In this document: positions 53,781 to 64,000 of the stretch, piece by piece
Position numbering within the stretch: position 1 is the first letter of the stretch
Layout of the letters: each line of letters opens with the position of its first letter
Source: Harmothoe impar
Taxonomy: Eukaryota > Annelida > Polychaeta > Phyllodocida > Polynoidae
Direction: 5' to 3'
Assembly (NCBI GenBank): GCA_947462335.1
Contig: OX381717.1
Location: 16,359,166-16,423,165, forward strand
Length of the DNA stretch: 64,000 nucleotides
Position numbers and translations under genes: made by a program
Notes under the pieces: model-generated
What the model was told of the DNA's origin: nothing
The model's input: the letters and a program-made list of their open reading frames with translations, nothing else
Databases searched by the model: none

Positions 53781-56355
53781 TAGACCTTGAGCCGAGGACT
53801 TTTTTAGTACCAATCAAGTGTAGTAAAGCAGGCAAAGATTTTTGGATTTGGACATGTCTAAGGAACCCAAATCACTTTGCTTGACATCTGGGTTGCCCAG
53901 CTTAGCTTCAGAATCCCACGAGATGTAGAGTGACATCACGCTTTTGCCCGCAATCACTGCATCATTCATACATCGGTCAATATTTGGAATAGAAAGCTTA
54001 AAATAGAACCAAATTGAAGCTCTTGAACAGCCTATTACAAGGAAATTATCATATGTCAGATATCTCATTCACATATTTTGAATAATCATTGAAACAACAT
54101 TTTTTAATGAAATGTTTTAAAAAGCTTCTGTTTCGAATTAAATAGCACAAATAAAAATTAATATAAACCATGTATTATTACATCCAAGGAGTAACCATGT
54201 ATGTTATGTAAAAGGAATAACATCTTTTATCATAAGTATGTTGTTTTTGTTGCATGATTTACAACTATTTCTTTGATGGCAAAAGCATGGTGATATCTTT
54301 GGAAGTAACAGGAAAGCAGTCGTGAAGTCCTGAATAAGCTCCACGGAAGTACAGAAGTCCCTCTACATTTAGCTACATACATAGTTTCATGATAATATAC
54401 TTTTGTGGTAGTTTCCTTATACCTTCATAAAAATCCTGTTTACTGAAAATTATTTGTCTGACTATTGAGTTTCTGTTCATGATATGAATTGATACATCAA
54501 GTCATGTGGTTGTATATGGTATATTGATATGTACATATGAATTCATGTATATATTGATGTATTGACATATTCCTAACCTTGGTTTTTTTTAATGAAGCAG
54601 CTCACAAAAAAAAAAGCCTTTGGCAAAGAAGACAGGACTTAATTATTTCAACCTAGTGCCATCTGTATTCAAACACCAGCCACTGTAATTTCCATTCCCT
54701 ATATGCAAATAGATTTTTGTCATAATGGCGCCACTGCATAATGTCTAAGCCATGCTAATAACATGGTTGATATTTTCTAATTTTCCTCTCTGTCATCATC
54801 ATAAGAACTGTCAGGAAATCCGGCATTCTCCTCATCTCCCATGTTATGATTTTGCACGCCTCAGTGCAGGGCATGCAAATTTGTAGGACAAGACACACCC
54901 TGGTAGTTTGCATTTTTACATGCACATGACATAAACTCCAGGATACTGTTAATCCAGTTAACCCTTTAAGGATGGCATGATACCTTAATGCATCATGTCC
55001 TTGGTTGTCATGATGAATGAATGCAGCCCTGGAGAGTAACTCACCAGTGCTGCATTCAAGCATCATGCCGATCCTATGGGGTCGAGACAGTCCCATAGGT
55101 CGGCATGATGCACCAATGCAGCAGCAGTGAGTTACTTGCTCTGGCTGTATTGGTGCATCATGAAGACAAATGTCCTCTTGAAGCGACATGCACCCTTAAA
55201 GGGTTAATTCAGCTTCTAGTTCCATTGGGCACAGACTTGAACTATTTATGTCTGTGCATTGGACAAAATATGAGGAAATGTTATCCCTCTCAGTTGATTA
55301 TGAACCAGCTAGGAAAGTTCTAGCTAACTCGACTGGTAATACCATCTCAATTGAATTAATATTTCAAGGGACTCTTCTGTATGATCCCTTACTATTCTCA
55401 GCATATAATCTTCCTTAAATAAAAACACCGCCATTTACAGGGGATAATACATATACTCTTGCAGAGAGTGCATGACAACCAAAGACTAAATATCTCACTG
55501 GAATTTGCCATTGTTTTTGACTTCTGTATGCCACTGAAATAAGACAATTATCAAACTACTGATATCCAAAATAGCCAAATTGCACACTGACTATCCATGT
55601 AAAGTCATCATTTGAATAAAATATTAAAACATCTTATAATGGTTTAAATAGCACAGTATCAAGTTGTCAGCCGGGCCCCCCAGAGAGGATCTGTTATCTA
55701 AGAGTGAGGTTGCCACTCTAGCGGGTGCCTTGGTTACCACCGTGATGTATTACATGTTCCTTATTTACACAACACTGTCAACCAAAAACAGATCATAGAA
55801 AAGTAATTACCCCCCCCCCTCCCCACTGTCAGCCCCCCCTTATCTATTAGGTCCTACCCAAAGGGTGGCAGACTTCTCTAGACTGCAGGGAGCAGCCCAG
55901 CGTCCGTCTGACCACACCCTTAAAAGGGCCATATAAAGAGGGCAAAGGGTCCTGTGAAAAAATGGTATAGTTTGCCATGATAAGAACCCCCCACCCCTCA
56001 GTCCTAAAGGGGCTGGTTCATTAGATAATAAATGACACCATGCACAGGTTAGATCTCAACCATGACTCACTAGTGACATCTGGTGTTAGAAGCTAACATC
56101 TTGGCCATTGACTTAACAGAGAGATTTAAAACAGTGCCACCTGTACAAATATCACAGAAGTAAATATTCAGCATGAAAATGTTGGACCAGTGTGACAGTG
56201 TATATTGTATGATTCTGAAGCTAAGCTGGGCAACCCAGATGTCAAGCAAAGTGATTTGGGTTCCTTAGACATGTGCAAATCCAAAAATCTTTGCCTGCAT
56301 TACTACACTTGATTGGTACTAAAAATCAATATTCTTCAAATGGGCTCAAGGTCTA
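53781..56355. repeat. Inverted pair of about 140 bp, 2.3 kb apart
   Basis: 53781-53915 and 56212-56355 are inverted copies (GTACCAATCAAGTGTAGTAA, ATCTGGGTTGCCCAGC) with a short insertion in the right copy. They could be termini of one 2.6 kb element. The span also contains the element at 54958-55206 and no gene I recognise. Confidence 0.8.
54958..55206. mobile_element. MITE with TTAACCCTTTAAGG ends, copy 1
   Basis: Inverted ends TTAACCCTTTAAGGATGGCA and TGCACCCTTAAAGGGTTAA. The interior is itself nearly palindromic, with GCTGCATTCAAGCATCATGCC facing related sequence. Confidence 0.88.
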
Positions 56356-56667
56356 CATCTGCAATTTCGATACTACAGCACCAAGCGCACCGGAACTATT
56401 CTAACCAGCAACCTTTGGTGCCAGTGATGATGCTCGGGAATAGAGGTCGAGGTGGGGCCAGCTTGGTGTGGATATTTCCCCAAACCACAGTGTGTAGACA
56501 GACACCAGAGATAATTTCCGCTTTCAATTCTGCTCTGGCCAGCCCACTTGTTCCTTGCAGCCTATAATTTGTCGGTGTTTGGACACTGGATAAGTTTTAC
56601 ACAAAATTCTGAGCTGTGAACTAACATGGCTGCGCATATTGAGCAACTGGGAACATCGCTATATAAA

Positions 56668-56998
56668 TACCGTATTCAAGGTAATAAGCGCCCTCCCCCT
56701 AATAAGCGCCCCCCCCCCACCTTTTTCAGATGTTCTCCCAGATTGTTTATGTGTTCCTCCGATTTTGTTACTGATTTCAAACCTGTATGTAACATAGACC
56801 ACTTCACACCTGTGAATGTGTTCAGTCCAAGCTAAGTGTGAAGTCATAAGGGTGTCTAGAAGCCTTATATAAGCCACTGAGGCCTGTATACATAACAGCC
56901 ATGGGGGGCGCTTATTAAAATGATAATTTTAGGCTGCTTTTCCACCTTATAAAAAAATCTTTTAGGCGCCCAGGGCGCTTATTACATCAAATACGGTA
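56668..56998. mobile_element. MITE with TACCGTATT ends
   Basis: Inverted ends TACCGTATTCAAGGTAATAA with GCGCCC, and GGGCGCTTATTACATCAAAT with ACGGTA. TA at both borders suggests a Tc1/mariner-type mobiliser. Confidence 0.85.
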
Positions 56999-57269
56999 AA
57001 TATTTTGTCCACGGTGTGCAATCACGATGACCTACACTCTAAGAACAGTGTGTTGTGGGAACATGCTTAAAGAGTAACATACATAAATTTGCAACACACT
57101 TTGAGATTTAACACACTTATGAATTGTAACACACTTTTTGTCAACTCACTTACCTGGTTACACACTTGTGGTCAGAGAGGTGTGTGTCATATACAAAAGG
57201 GGGCAGCAGCAGTAAATGTCTATCATGCACCTATGCTACATTCTTACAGCCATATAGTAGCTGTCGCAG

Positions 57270-57324
57270 TGGCTCAGTAGGCAAGTCTTTGGACTGAGAA
57301 CTTAAAGATCCCTGGCTCGATTCC
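57270..57324 (+). other. tRNA-like (SINE head) segment 1
   Basis: A-box-like TGGCTCAGTAGG (57270-57281) and B-box-like GGCTCGATTCC (57314-57324) at tRNA spacing. The arms do not fold into a proper acceptor stem, so this is not a functional tRNA gene. Confidence 0.5.
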
Positions 57325-57978
57325 CAATGGGGCTCTCTGTCAAATGGAAATGTTCATTTTCTAAGAAGGACCATAATATTTTAGCCCCCCCCCCCCTCAA
57401 GAAGGGTCAAATTTCTTTTCCACCTCAGGAGAGGTTGAACTGTTTTACAACCCCCTCCCCAACCAATCCCCTCTACTACAATGAAAGATATAACACCTAT
57501 TTAATAGGGGTTAATTTGCAATGAGATACATACAAAAACTGTATTTTTTGAATCTCATTGAATGAGCAAACTCACTCAATCCATATTGGAAATAGATGGG
57601 AAGTTTTTTCTCTTTAACTATACACACATGTTCTTTGCGTAAACCAAATAACCATCACATGTAAGATCTTATTAGAGGTTCTGCAAGGCTGTAAAAGCAG
57701 GGCATATTAATAGCTGATGAACTATTGTCTTTATAATAGATATCAAGCCCTGCAAATTATGTTATTATTAGTCAGTGCATTGGCATCCCTCAATAAGGGC
57801 GGTCTTTGTATTGTCTAAGAACCACTTCATGTCATAACATATTAATCCCCAAGGTAAGTTATATAGCTTACTGGTAACTGGAAAGAAGTTGTGTGATCTT
57901 TGAGAATACTTTGTGTCTCTTCACTGTTGTGTGTTCTGGTACCTATTTGAAGGGAGAATACACCATGATTGTACAAGG

Positions 57979-58065
57979 AGATTTGGTGGCCTAGTGAGCA
58001 AGTCGCTGGACAAGTGTGTGAGAGGTCCTTGGTTCGATCCCCAGAGAAGACCTGGCACCAAATCT
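57979..58065 (+). other. tRNA-like (SINE head) segment 2
   Basis: A-box TGGCCTAGTGAG (57987-57998) and perfect B-box GGTTCGATCCC (58031-58041), enclosed by a 10-bp stem AGATTTGGTG / CACCAAATCT. Confidence 0.6.
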
Positions 58066-58949
58066 TCCCAAGTGAAACAAGTTGTCCTGACAAGAGTCGC
58101 GTCTGTAAGTGTCGGTAGACAGACTGCGGTGAACCTTCAGTGTCCTGGTCTCCCATGAGACTTGCACCGATCCGCTTCAACCCGTAGAAGCACAATACAC
58201 TTGCGACTGGTAAAGAGATAGCAGATATCAGTGTTGACGAAGGTGGTCCTAGCCGGGAGGGGAAAAGGCTGCAATGGACCACTGGAGACACTGAGAAAAG
58301 GTTGTGAGAGCAGCCATCCCAAGTTATCTGACGGTGGTACGGTCATGGCACATTGCGCCACAGTCACACGTTGGTTATCAGGTGTGTCAGTTTCGCCAGG
58401 GTCAGAAGCTAGGATGTGTTCACAGTGGTTGACTAAGACTTGTTTACTGTCAATACAAACTCAGTTTTGATATAATCTTCTATTCCCACTTTTATTGTGA
58501 GCGGTTTAATAAGCACTTTTCCTAGATATAAGAAGCCTTTAAAAGTGATACACACAGTATATGCACAGTATGAACATGAATAGCCCTGACAAGAAATTAA
58601 ATAAATCTATACTAATTAACTCTTAACCCATGTAGAAAGTAATCATACTTAATATTGAGAAAAAAATATTTGTCAAGGGATTCTACCTGCATGGACAGGA
58701 CTCATGTGCCAGCACCTAGACAACTCAGCCACGGCACCTGACATACTCTGTGAGGTGTAGAACAGCTATTTTAATCCCCACCTCCTCAATACCATGGCTT
58801 TGTACACCAACACACTTTTTAGATTCAACACACTTTTGCCAAAAGTGTGTCGTGTGTTACCAAAAAAAAGTGTGTTAAAAGTGGCTTCAGAAAAGTGTGT
58901 TGAAAAGTGTGTAAACGTAACACACTGTTTTTAGAGTGTATAGCCTCGA

Positions 58950-59860
58950 GGATATAGTACTGCATGAGCCTTCCCATTTACGCAACCTTAAGTACATTCA
59001 TAGTTTACTAATGAACTTCTTCAAGCCGCCTAAAAAACCTTAAGTAAATCAAATTTGTTCTAGGATGAAAAGTGTTTAAATTGGCTTAATGAAGGCAAAC
59101 AACGTCTGTGGATTTTGCTTGTAGTTGCTTCAATCGGATGAGTAATGCCCTGTAGCGTATTACTCCAAAAGTAGATTGGCAGTTTTTATGTTTGAAAAAC
59201 CGTTTTACAGTGGTATTAGTTTTAGGATTTTAAAATTGTCCCGGCTCACAATCAACTATTGTCTCTTCACAGTGTAAGTTCAAATTCCTCCTGAGGGATT
59301 GTGGAGATGCTTTTTCATTGTTTCATTTTATAGATCTCAGTATCTTTTCTACAAAAGGCCTGCTGTTTTATAATATTGACTAAGTAATTCACTTATGGCA
59401 TTCACGAAACACTAATACTGTTGTGGGCGACTGTTTAATGGTAGCTGAAAAGTACCCAGAGATGAGGGACTTTCGTGAGACAATCACCGTGTTGTTAATG
59501 GTCCGGTCACAGATAAGTGGGGGAAGGGAGATGTACCGCTGATGGTTAACCTTCTGAAGGCCACATGTCGTTAAAAAATGACATTTATAAGTAATGTTAA
59601 GGTAACAGTTCAACATCTACAACATCTAAAGTAGTTATCATTAAAGACCTACAGTTGTTTGCCTTTTTTTGCCCCTTCTTCCACAATAGATTCCTGAATC
59701 CCAGGTTTTTCTTCTGCAGAGTATTATTTGCGACTGTGCTGGGAGAGTGCATCAGAATGGTGGTGATGCGCCAATGTAACCCTGGCAAGTCACTAGCCCT
59801 TACTGCATCGGTGCGGGCCTGGGGAGCCTATGGTCTTAAATGTTAGTGTTTACCCCTGCT
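58950..59860. other. No gene seen
   Basis: AT-rich intergenic DNA. A stretch at 59745-59830 (GTGATGCGCCAATGTAACCC) resembles the interior of the TTAACCCTTTAAGG element family. Confidence 0.4.
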
Positions 59861-59976
59861 TAAAGGGCTAAGGCCCCCATACAATCCTATAGTAACGTGT
59901 CACGATGCATGAATGCAGCCCTGGGAATTATCTTGCTAGTGCTGCATTCACTGGGTATGAGAAAAGGTGGTGGCGG

Positions 59977-60048
59977 CGCCCCCGCCCCCCCCCCCCCCAA
60001 TTCCGATTGAGGGGGAGCCTGAATGTTTTCGCCCCCCCCCCCCCCCCC

Positions 60049-60074
<26 letters not shown>
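59977..60074. repeat. Homopolymer cluster C(n), C(n)A(n)
   Basis: Two C runs of about 15-17, the second followed by about 24 A. Open frames across it are artefacts; assembly may be unreliable here. Confidence 0.95.
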
Positions 60075-60079
<5 letters not shown>

Positions 60080-61170
60080 TTCTCCAAGATCCTATTGTTT
60101 TATTCCCAAACATTATGGGACAAGCATGGGCTGAGGGATGTGGGTTCCAAATCGGATCCAAGGTGCTTTCAAACACTTCTATAAAATCCCACTCACAGTT
60201 TGTGTATTCCCATATAAATATGTGTCAAGCAAATATTTTACTTCTTACACCCTGTGCGATCAGGATCCTACCTACCATATGCAGTCTTCATGCATTCCCT
60301 AAGGACAGTATGTGTCCTTTAATGGGAACTGCAGTCATGGATCCTGACGACAAAGGGTGCGATATATATAATACCATATTATTACACTGGAGGTGGAGGG
60401 TTGTAAAGTTGTGGGTTTCCTAACTCGGTCATCTGGAGCGCCAAGCCCCAACACTGACCTACTAACTCTTGACTATCGATTATTACTCAGATTAAAATTT
60501 CAAATTCATTAATATCAAAAGGAACATTTCTAGAACAATAAAAACTAATTGAATTACTTGATTTAGGTTCTCTTTGGTTTCAATTCTGATTTTCTCAAGC
60601 AATTTGACTTACTTTGAGTCATTTTCTATGCAGTTCATGTTTGACTTTAAAGTTTAAGGGTCCAAAATCTTAAGCTGGCCCAGTTATTCATCGACCCTGT
60701 CCGTTAAAGTCCCCTTGTCAGCAAAAGGGTGCGGCCGCAAGGTAGGATTTCACTTCAGCCGGGTACATCACCATGGCGAACAGTAGGCAGTTTGATCATG
60801 AATGAAGCCATCATGCCTTAGCTCTTACCACTTTACACAGTTACAGGAAAAGCTTAATCGTTGGTGGATCTGGAGGGATAGTATTGCCCTTTTGTTAAGG
60901 TAAGAATACGTTTTAATTTGCTGATTTGATAATGAGGTGAAGAATGCAATTTTTACAGTTATTGTATTGATATAGATTGTTTTTTCTTTCTCTTAGGGAC
61001 AGATGGCATTGAATGAAATAACTGTAAGCTGAGATGGTTGATTGACAAGTGGTGAACTCTTGATTAACTCTATAATAGACAACTAAGTGTTGTGATGCCA
61101 GTCCCCATTGCTGGTTCTATGCATCATGCCGAAAATATAATCAAAGAATTTGCTGCTACAGGGTTATAGC
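60080..61170. other. No gene seen
   Basis: An ORF continuing to 60423 derives from the homopolymer region and has no recognisable domain. Confidence 0.4.
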
Positions 61171-61177
61171 ATTGTAT

Positions 61178-61398
61178 TAGGGTAGATTCACCATGAGTCG
61201 GACACATACTCTGAGACGGACAGTAAAATTTGAGATTATTTATGTAAACCACTACCTATGGTGTGTATCTTTTTGTAAAGAATAACACCTAAACCCTACT
61301 ATTATTCATAGAATAAGGGCTTAAAATGCTAAAATCATCATAAAATCAAGTGTCCGTCTCAAGGTATGTGTCTGTGGGCTCCAGGTGGATCTACCCTA
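61178..61398. mobile_element. MITE with TAGGGTAGATTCACC ends, copy 2
   Basis: Inverted relative to the copy at 41614-41831. Ends TAGGGTAGATTCACCATGAG and GGTGGATCTACCCTA; the internal GTGTCCGTCTCAAGGTATGT is shared. Confidence 0.88.
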
Positions 61399-61526
61399 TA
61401 GGGCACCTGGCCGTCGATAGCAGTGCCGCTTGTGGTAAATTGAGAACCTGCAGTACGGGCCCATGGCCAGTAGGTCGAGCAGCTAACCGGGGGTTATGAC
61501 GTCACAGGGCAGTACTGAGTATATAT

Positions 61527-61566
61527 ACACTAGCTGGACACCTATATATAGGTGTCCAGCTAGTGT
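61527..61566. repeat. 40-bp perfect palindrome
   Basis: Each arm reads ACACTAGCTGGACACCTATA and its exact complement follows with no loop. Confidence 0.97.
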
Positions 61567-61749
61567 TGCCTGCTTGAACTTCTAACCCCCGAACATGGAT
61601 GCCTCCATGGCCTAACCCTTAGGAGCCCTATAGATGCCAGCACGATTGGCAACTCTGACATCTCAGCATAGAAGCTGTGTCGAAACAAGGTATAACATAC
61701 CAATTATTCAATCATATTAGTTGACCTTTCTGCCCCATGTGTTTGGGCA

Positions 61750-62102
61750 TTAACCCTTTGAATCCTAACCAGGAAATACATGGCTTGCCATGGGGACAAC
61801 CTCTGAGAACTAGTAGTTCCCAGAAGGACTGACTTCATATCAATTCCTATAGTAATCCTATGTAAATGCCATCGACTATAGTCGGAGCTAGGCCTGCCAT
61901 AGTGTCGACTACAGTCGATGCTAGGACTACAGTCGATGCGAAAATTTACACCCGTGAAAATAAGTACTTTCACAGTAGTAGTTCCCAGAAGGACTGACTT
62001 CATATCGATTCCTATAGTAATCCTATGTAAATGTCATCGACCATAGTCGGAGCTAGGCCTGCCATGGTGTCGACTATAGTCGATGCTAGGCCTTAAAGGG
62101 TA
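61750..62102. mobile_element. Element with TTAACCCTTTGAATCC ends and internal duplication
   Basis: Ends TTAACCCTTTGAATCC and GGCCTTAAAGGGTAA. Inside, 61811-61925 is repeated at 61976-62090 (offset 165 bp) with few changes. Both copies hold several inverted TCGACTATAGTCG-type units. Confidence 0.78.
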
Positions 62103-62509
62103 ACATCATCTATCTCACAAAGCAGAAACTGCTTAATCTGCTCCTACTCTAAGTCTCTAGTAGAAGCTGCAGAAAGTGTGCGAACAAGAGTTTGATATGA
62201 CACCAAACATACATATATATATATATATATAGGGCTCCTAGTGGTTAGAATTGATAACACTAGGTAGTAACCCCCTCTTTTGGTAATGTATAAGATATAT
62301 GTAGAACTTAGGGTTCTTCACTCTGCCACCTGACTAAAAACATGTGGACAGACCACCATTTTGAAAGCGTCACAGGGTGATGAGCATGGGTTATTTCACA
62401 GAGGGTGTGGAATCAGCGTTAACTAAATGGCATTGGCATATTGCATAATTAAACAGGAGTATTGCCCTTGTCGTAGTTAGATAATTAGTAGTCCAGGTGC
62501 TCCTCATTT

Positions 62510-62850
62510 AAAGAGGGGGGGGGGCTGCTCGTCACAGTCCGTGGTCACAGGGTTACTCAGTTAAGGCCTGTAGAAGCTACTGGGGGGGGGGGGGGGGGGG
62601 TTCTCGTCACAGGCAGTGGTCACAGGGTTGCTCAGTTAAGGCCTGTGGTCAGTAAGGGGGTGGGGTTGCTCGTCACAGTTAGTGGTCACAGGGTTGCTCA
62701 GTTAAGGTCTGTGGTAGGTGCTAGGGGAGGGGGGTTTTTTCTCTCCACAGTTGTGACAGGGTTGCTCAGTTAAGGCCTGTGGTCGGTACTGTGAGAGGGG
62801 GGAGGGTTGCTCGTCACAGTCAGTAGTCACAGGGTGGTTCAGTTAAACCC
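62510..62850. repeat. About 62-75 bp minisatellite, 5 copies
   Basis: Units of GCTCGTCACAGT, GTGGTCACAGGGTTGCTCAG and TTAAGGCCTGTGG separated by G runs of varying length. Confidence 0.92.
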
Positions 62851-63103
62851 GCAGGTCTCGGTACCCCTCCAGCGGCAGTCGGAGTGGGGTCGGGACAGGT
62901 ACTCAGCGCTATATGTAGGGGCACTGGGCCTTTAAGATACTCGGGTATCACCCTTATGTCTGTAGGCTGTTTGTGTGCCCTTAGCTGGGACACAGGTTTA
63001 CAGTTAACCCTTAAAGTGGCATAATCACCGAGCGTATCCCACTCATAGTTCTAGTTATGTTCTAGTCTACTGTGTGGTTAAGTGTGAGTGGTGAGAATGC
63101 CTC

Positions 63104-63294
63104 TTTAACCCTCTAAGGATGGCACAGTGCTATAATACATTATGCCCTTAGTCGCTGTGATGCATGATTGCAGCCCTTGTAAGTAGCGATGGGGCAGAAA
63201 CAATGCAGCACCGGCGATTTTCCAGCTGGATCTGTAGTGTATACCATGAAGAGAAATGCCACCTTTTAGCAACATACGTTTCTTAAAGGGTTAA
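63104..63294. mobile_element. MITE with TTAACCCTTTAAGG ends, copy 2
   Basis: Ends TTAACCCTCTAAGGATGGCA and TTTCTTAAAGGGTTAA. Shares GATGCATGATTGCAGCCCTT with copy 1 and with a partial copy near 59860-59955. Confidence 0.82.
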
Positions 63295-63375
63295 AGATGT
63301 ATGTGCAGCTTCGTGGGATACGGCCACAGCCCCACCTAGGGGGAACGATACCAAACTATCTTCTGGCCATGGGCC

Positions 63376-63577
63376 AGTCTGCGGCAGAGTAGTCTCTGCG
63401 CGCTTCAAATCTCCAACGTAGCCTTCACTCTCCAGCAGAGGTTTGGTGCTGACTAACTATGGGTGGCGGCCATTATCCACCGGTGGATATTGGAGAGTGA
63501 TGGAGAGCTGAGCCTTACAGAGATATAATTCAGTCCCACGGGTGGAGACATCTAGCGTCAATATCTCGCGATAGATT
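63376..63577 (-). mobile_element. 202-bp element with 11-bp target duplication, copy 2
   Basis: Reverse orientation of copy 1 and the same length. Flanked by GGCCATGGGCC at 63365-63375 and 63578-63588. The TATCCACCGGTGGATA palindrome is conserved. Confidence 0.88.
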
Positions 63578-63599
63578 GGCCATGGGCCTTTGTCTATAT

Positions 63600-64000
63600 A
63601 TTACTTTATAAGTAATAATAGCTGCTATAACAACGTTTCAGGTTTAGTTTACCTTTGTCATGTTGTTAAAAGATACAAGCAACTGTCATAGTAAAAGAAA
63701 AATTATCATAATAAAAATGCAGTGAAATCACTGAGGTACTTTCTCTATTCATGTCTTCATTGTTGATATGTCAGTTGGTTTGTGTGCTGCCATTATCCTC
63801 AAGTCGCACCTCACACCCTTACACTTAAAGCTGATATATCAGCTAATTTTAGGTGATTTCCCAATTTTAGGTTGCAACATTATCACATAACTGTATGCAG
63901 GTAACAGTTGGGAGGCTCGCATGCATCATTTAGCATAATTAAAGTGAGTATATCCGATTTTTACCAAATTCTAAATCCTACATAAATGTGTGCCAAATGT
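63600..64000. other. No gene seen
   Basis: AT-rich DNA with no recognisable repeat or coding frame. Confidence 0.4.

Larger units (their letters stand above)
57033..58940. mobile_element. 1.9 kb element with TACACTCTAAGAACAGTGTG ends
   Basis: Inverted ends TACACTCTAAGAACAGTGTG and CACACTGTTTTTAGAGTGTA, with many subterminal AACACACTTTT units on both sides and in both orientations. No transposase. Contains two tRNA-like segments. Confidence 0.85.

Noticed and set aside
57270..58041. Functional tRNA genes
   Set aside because: A and B boxes are present, but the cloverleaf arms and acceptor stem do not form.
59905..60423. 172-residue plus-strand frame
   Set aside because: Crosses C and A homopolymers and has no recognisable domain.
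53274..63577. A 10.3 kb transposon with 202-bp terminal inverted repeats
   Set aside because: Each 202-bp copy has its own, different 11-bp flanking duplication, so they are two separate insertions.

Overview
This is a 64 kb piece of an animal nuclear genome. It has spliced genes with GT-AG introns, several families of foldback and MITE-like elements, many satellites, and no bacterial gene organisation. It resembles a marine invertebrate (possibly a deuterostome such as a lancelet or hemichordate), but that is a guess from repeat style and protein families; nothing here fixes the species.

The host content I can support is one large gene on the minus strand, running from a start codon at 37913 down to a stop at 3302. 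I assembled it by hand from 18 exons. Every junction agrees in intron phase, and the coding exons sum to 2709 bp, which is 903 codons including the stop. In order, the predicted 902-residue protein has a signal peptide, a cysteine-rich prodomain ending in RRKKR, an astacin zinc metalloprotease domain (HELLHSFGFYHEH and SVMHY), a small EGF-like module, a CUB domain, two duplicated Thr-rich mucin-like exons, a region I do not recognise, a second Thr-rich stalk, one transmembrane helix and a seven-residue tail. The N-terminal eleven exons are well supported. Three small exons between 6519 and 4846 rest mostly on splice sites and phase.

The introns of this gene hold most of the mobile DNA. The intron between the CUB and first Thr-rich exons (8901-19227) contains an apparently intact Crypton, a tyrosine-recombinase transposon, on the plus strand at 10085-13852 with two introns of its own. 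The same intron holds facing kilobase-scale purine and pyrimidine tracts. The next intron upstream in the gene's direction (20577-27601) contains a 2.8 kb element with about 420-bp inverted termini and a broken ORF of an uncharacterised family with 'THEEAD' and 'DDTDVF' motifs. Intron 5 (31066-35523) is packed with at least four tandem-repeat families.

From 37914 to 64000 I found no gene. This part is a mosaic of foldback elements, MITE families present in two or three copies, satellites of 161, 50 and about 62 bp, tRNA-like SINE heads, a 3.5 kb element with long inverted arms, and a 202-bp element present twice with different 11-bp target duplications.
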